From positions 682,001 to 746,000 of the forward strand of contig NZ_PZZL01000001.1 in NCBI RefSeq assembly GCF_003046185.1: a DNA stretch of 64,000 nt. The letters are read 5' to 3'. The first letter of the stretch is position 1, and each line of letters begins with the position of its first letter. Below the pieces are notes generated by a model. It worked only from the letters and a program-made list of their open reading frames with translations. It did no database searches and was not told where the DNA came from. This stretch comes from Phreatobacter oligotrophus. Lineage in GTDB: Bacteria; Pseudomonadota; Alphaproteobacteria; Rhizobiales; Phreatobacteraceae. Of this stretch, positions 60,861 through 64,000 are shown piece after piece. The position numbers and the translations under genes are program-made.

Positions 60861-61424
60861 ATGACGACGACGATCTCATCGTCCTCGTACGGCATGCAAC
60901 GGCTGTCGCCGCGCGACATGCTGCAAAATACCCTCGCATCCCAGGTCGCGTCCGGCGCGGTCTCGTCCTCGGACGAGAGCGCCCTGTCCAGCGCCCTCGA
61001 CACCATCGACCAGGCCATGAAGGCCGACCGCGGGTCGTTTTCCTCGACCCGTACCGCGCCTCCCTCGCCGGACGAGGCCAAGCAGAAGATCAGCGACCTC
61101 ATCGCCCAGCAGGTCGATGCCGGCACCCTCACCGAGGACCAGGCCAAGGAGCTCCAGGACGTCTTCGACAAGACTTTCCAGGGCGGCCCGCGCGGCCATG
61201 GCGGCCCGCATGGTGCCGGCGGTCCGCCGCCCGGCCCGCCGCCGGGCGAGGACAGCGACAGCGGCACCACGACCTTCACCATCACCACCAACGATTCGGC
61301 GGTGAGCACGGCGCTGCAGGACTTCCTGAAGCAGCTGCAGGAGAAGCTCGGCTCCGGCTACGGCACCTCGGGCGAGGCGACCTCGGGCTCGACCACGTCC
61401 AAGCTCTTCGACGTCACCGCCTGA
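60861..61424 (+). CDS. Uncharacterised Gly/Pro-rich protein with an internal helical repeat
   Basis: A 187-residue protein I do not recognise by function. It has a Ser-rich start without a signal peptide, two related helical units (about 21-53, LASQVASGAVSSSDES, and 77-106, IAQQVDAGTLTEDQAKEL), a Gly/Pro/His-rich linker (108-129, GGPRGHGGPHGAGGPP), an acidic-Ser-Thr segment and a last amphipathic helix (ALQDFLKQLQEKLG). The repeated QV..G.L...Q...L pattern is like short EF-hand-like or scaffold repeats in rhizobial proteins of unknown role. AGGAGG lies six bases before the ATG. A terminator follows. It is divergent from the OmpR-like gene. Confidence 0.75.
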   Translation: MTTTISSSSYGMQRLSPRDMLQNTLASQVASGAVSSSDESALSSALDTIDQAMKADRGSFSSTRTAPPSPDEAKQKISDLIAQQVDAGTLTEDQAKELQDVFDKTFQGGPRGHGGPHGAGGPPPGPPPGEDSDSGTTTFTITTNDSAVSTALQDFLKQLQEKLGSGYGTSGEATSGSTTSKLFDVTA

Positions 61425-61446
61425 TCGCCCGTCGACCGGCTCCAGG

Positions 61447-61476
61447 CCGTCGCGCCGACCGGCGCGGCGGTCTTTT
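61447..61476 (+). terminator. Rho-independent terminator after the Gly/Pro-rich gene
   Basis: CCGTCGCGCC (61447-61456), loop GACC, GGCGCGGCGG (61461-61470): a 10-bp stem with one G-U pair, followed directly by TCTTTT. It separates the 60.9-61.4 kb gene from carB. Confidence 0.8.
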
Positions 61477-61595
61477 CGCGTCGCTTGTCCACCGCCTCGG
61501 GCGGGGAGGGCGGTCCAGTGCTTCCCATCGGCGGGAAAGGCGTCTATAGGGGCCGCTTAATCACGCGACCCGACGTTCAGGGTAGGCGGTTGCGG

Positions 61596-61630
61596 GAGGC
61601 TGGCTCTTGGGGAGTCCGGCCTCTTTTTTT
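61596..61630 (+). promoter_or_regulatory. Terminator-like leader hairpin (attenuator candidate) before carB
   Basis: GAGGCTGG (61596-61603) pairs with CCGGCCTC (61616-61623; one G-U), with a further CTC/GAG pairing in the loop, and seven T residues follow (61624-61630). The structure is a complete intrinsic terminator 47 bp before the carB ATG. As the upstream gene already has its own terminator at 61447-61476, this one probably acts in the carB leader. Confidence 0.65.
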
Positions 61631-61677
61631 GCGCCGCGCGTCCCTGACCCAACGAGCCTTCCAAGGGCCGGAGCCTC

Positions 61678-64000
<2,323 letters not shown>

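Overview
The window is very GC-rich DNA with tightly packed genes, frequent ATGA, GTGA and TGATG overlaps, and gene neighbourhoods typical of Hyphomicrobiales (Rhizobiales): an lsrB-like gene beside trxB with a nearby Lrp gene, lgt-midA-pgeF, phoR/phoU/phoB, TauE with a TIGR02186 protein, and a transglutaminase/ATP-grasp/DUF2126 cluster. It reads as chromosome of a free-living alphaproteobacterium; the genus cannot be fixed from sequence alone. No tRNA, rRNA, CRISPR array, transposase or prophage gene was seen.

Left part (1-31 kb), mostly accessory uptake and catabolism of small nitrogen compounds plus sensing. A BLUF blue-light protein and a secreted esterase are followed by a leftward cyanate operon (cynA, an NTF2-like gene, cynB, cynD, cynS). 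It has a near-consensus sigma-54 promoter and a divergent PAS-PAS-AAA+ sigma-54 activator. Next comes a rightward block: polar amino-acid ABC transporter genes aapJ-aapQ-aapM (no ATPase gene beside them), then a beta-hydroxyacid dehydrogenase, an aldehyde dehydrogenase, a diaminopropionate ammonia-lyase-like PLP enzyme and an N-carbamoyl-D-amino-acid hydrolase. A HepT/MntA toxin-antitoxin pair follows. Two paralogous FAD-dependent oxidases flank an NMT1/THI5-type ABC transporter and a quinone-reductase-like flavoprotein. A membrane chemoreceptor, a dihydroorotase-like amidohydrolase, a creatininase-family protein, a PAS-like protein and two tandem soluble PAS-PAS chemoreceptors complete this part.

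Middle part (31-47 kb). A MerR-type regulator with a cobalamin-binding domain carries the Wx9EH and ExHxxG signatures of the CarH/LitR B12 photoreceptors. It is followed on the opposite strand by a three-gene amide-chemistry cluster: a DUF2126 transglutaminase, a fused circularly permuted ATP-grasp/alpha-E protein and a second transglutaminase. Then come an acyl-CoA dehydrogenase, a TauE/SafE exporter with its TIGR02186 partner, and phoR-phoU-phoB without pstSCAB, with two PhoB-box-like sites before phoU, and an Uup-type ABC-F ATPase.

Right part (47-64 kb) is largely core: prs, pgeF, a MidA-like methyltransferase, lgt, ubiK, a 93-bp imperfect palindrome of the interspersed type, lsrB-like, trxB, a 2OG-Fe(II) oxygenase, an Lrp regulator, an alpha/beta hydrolase, an OpgC-like membrane acyltransferase with an SGNH-hydrolase-like partner, an OmpR/EnvZ-type two-component pair, a Gly/Pro-rich protein of unknown function with an internal repeat, and the first 774 codons of carB preceded by a terminator-like leader hairpin.

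The best candidates for little-described biology are the ATP-grasp/alpha-E/transglutaminase cluster, the B12-type light regulator, the sigma-54-controlled cyanate operon with its NTF2-like gene, and the carbamoyl/diaminopropionate catabolic operon. All functional calls rest on motif reading by eye; no database search was run.
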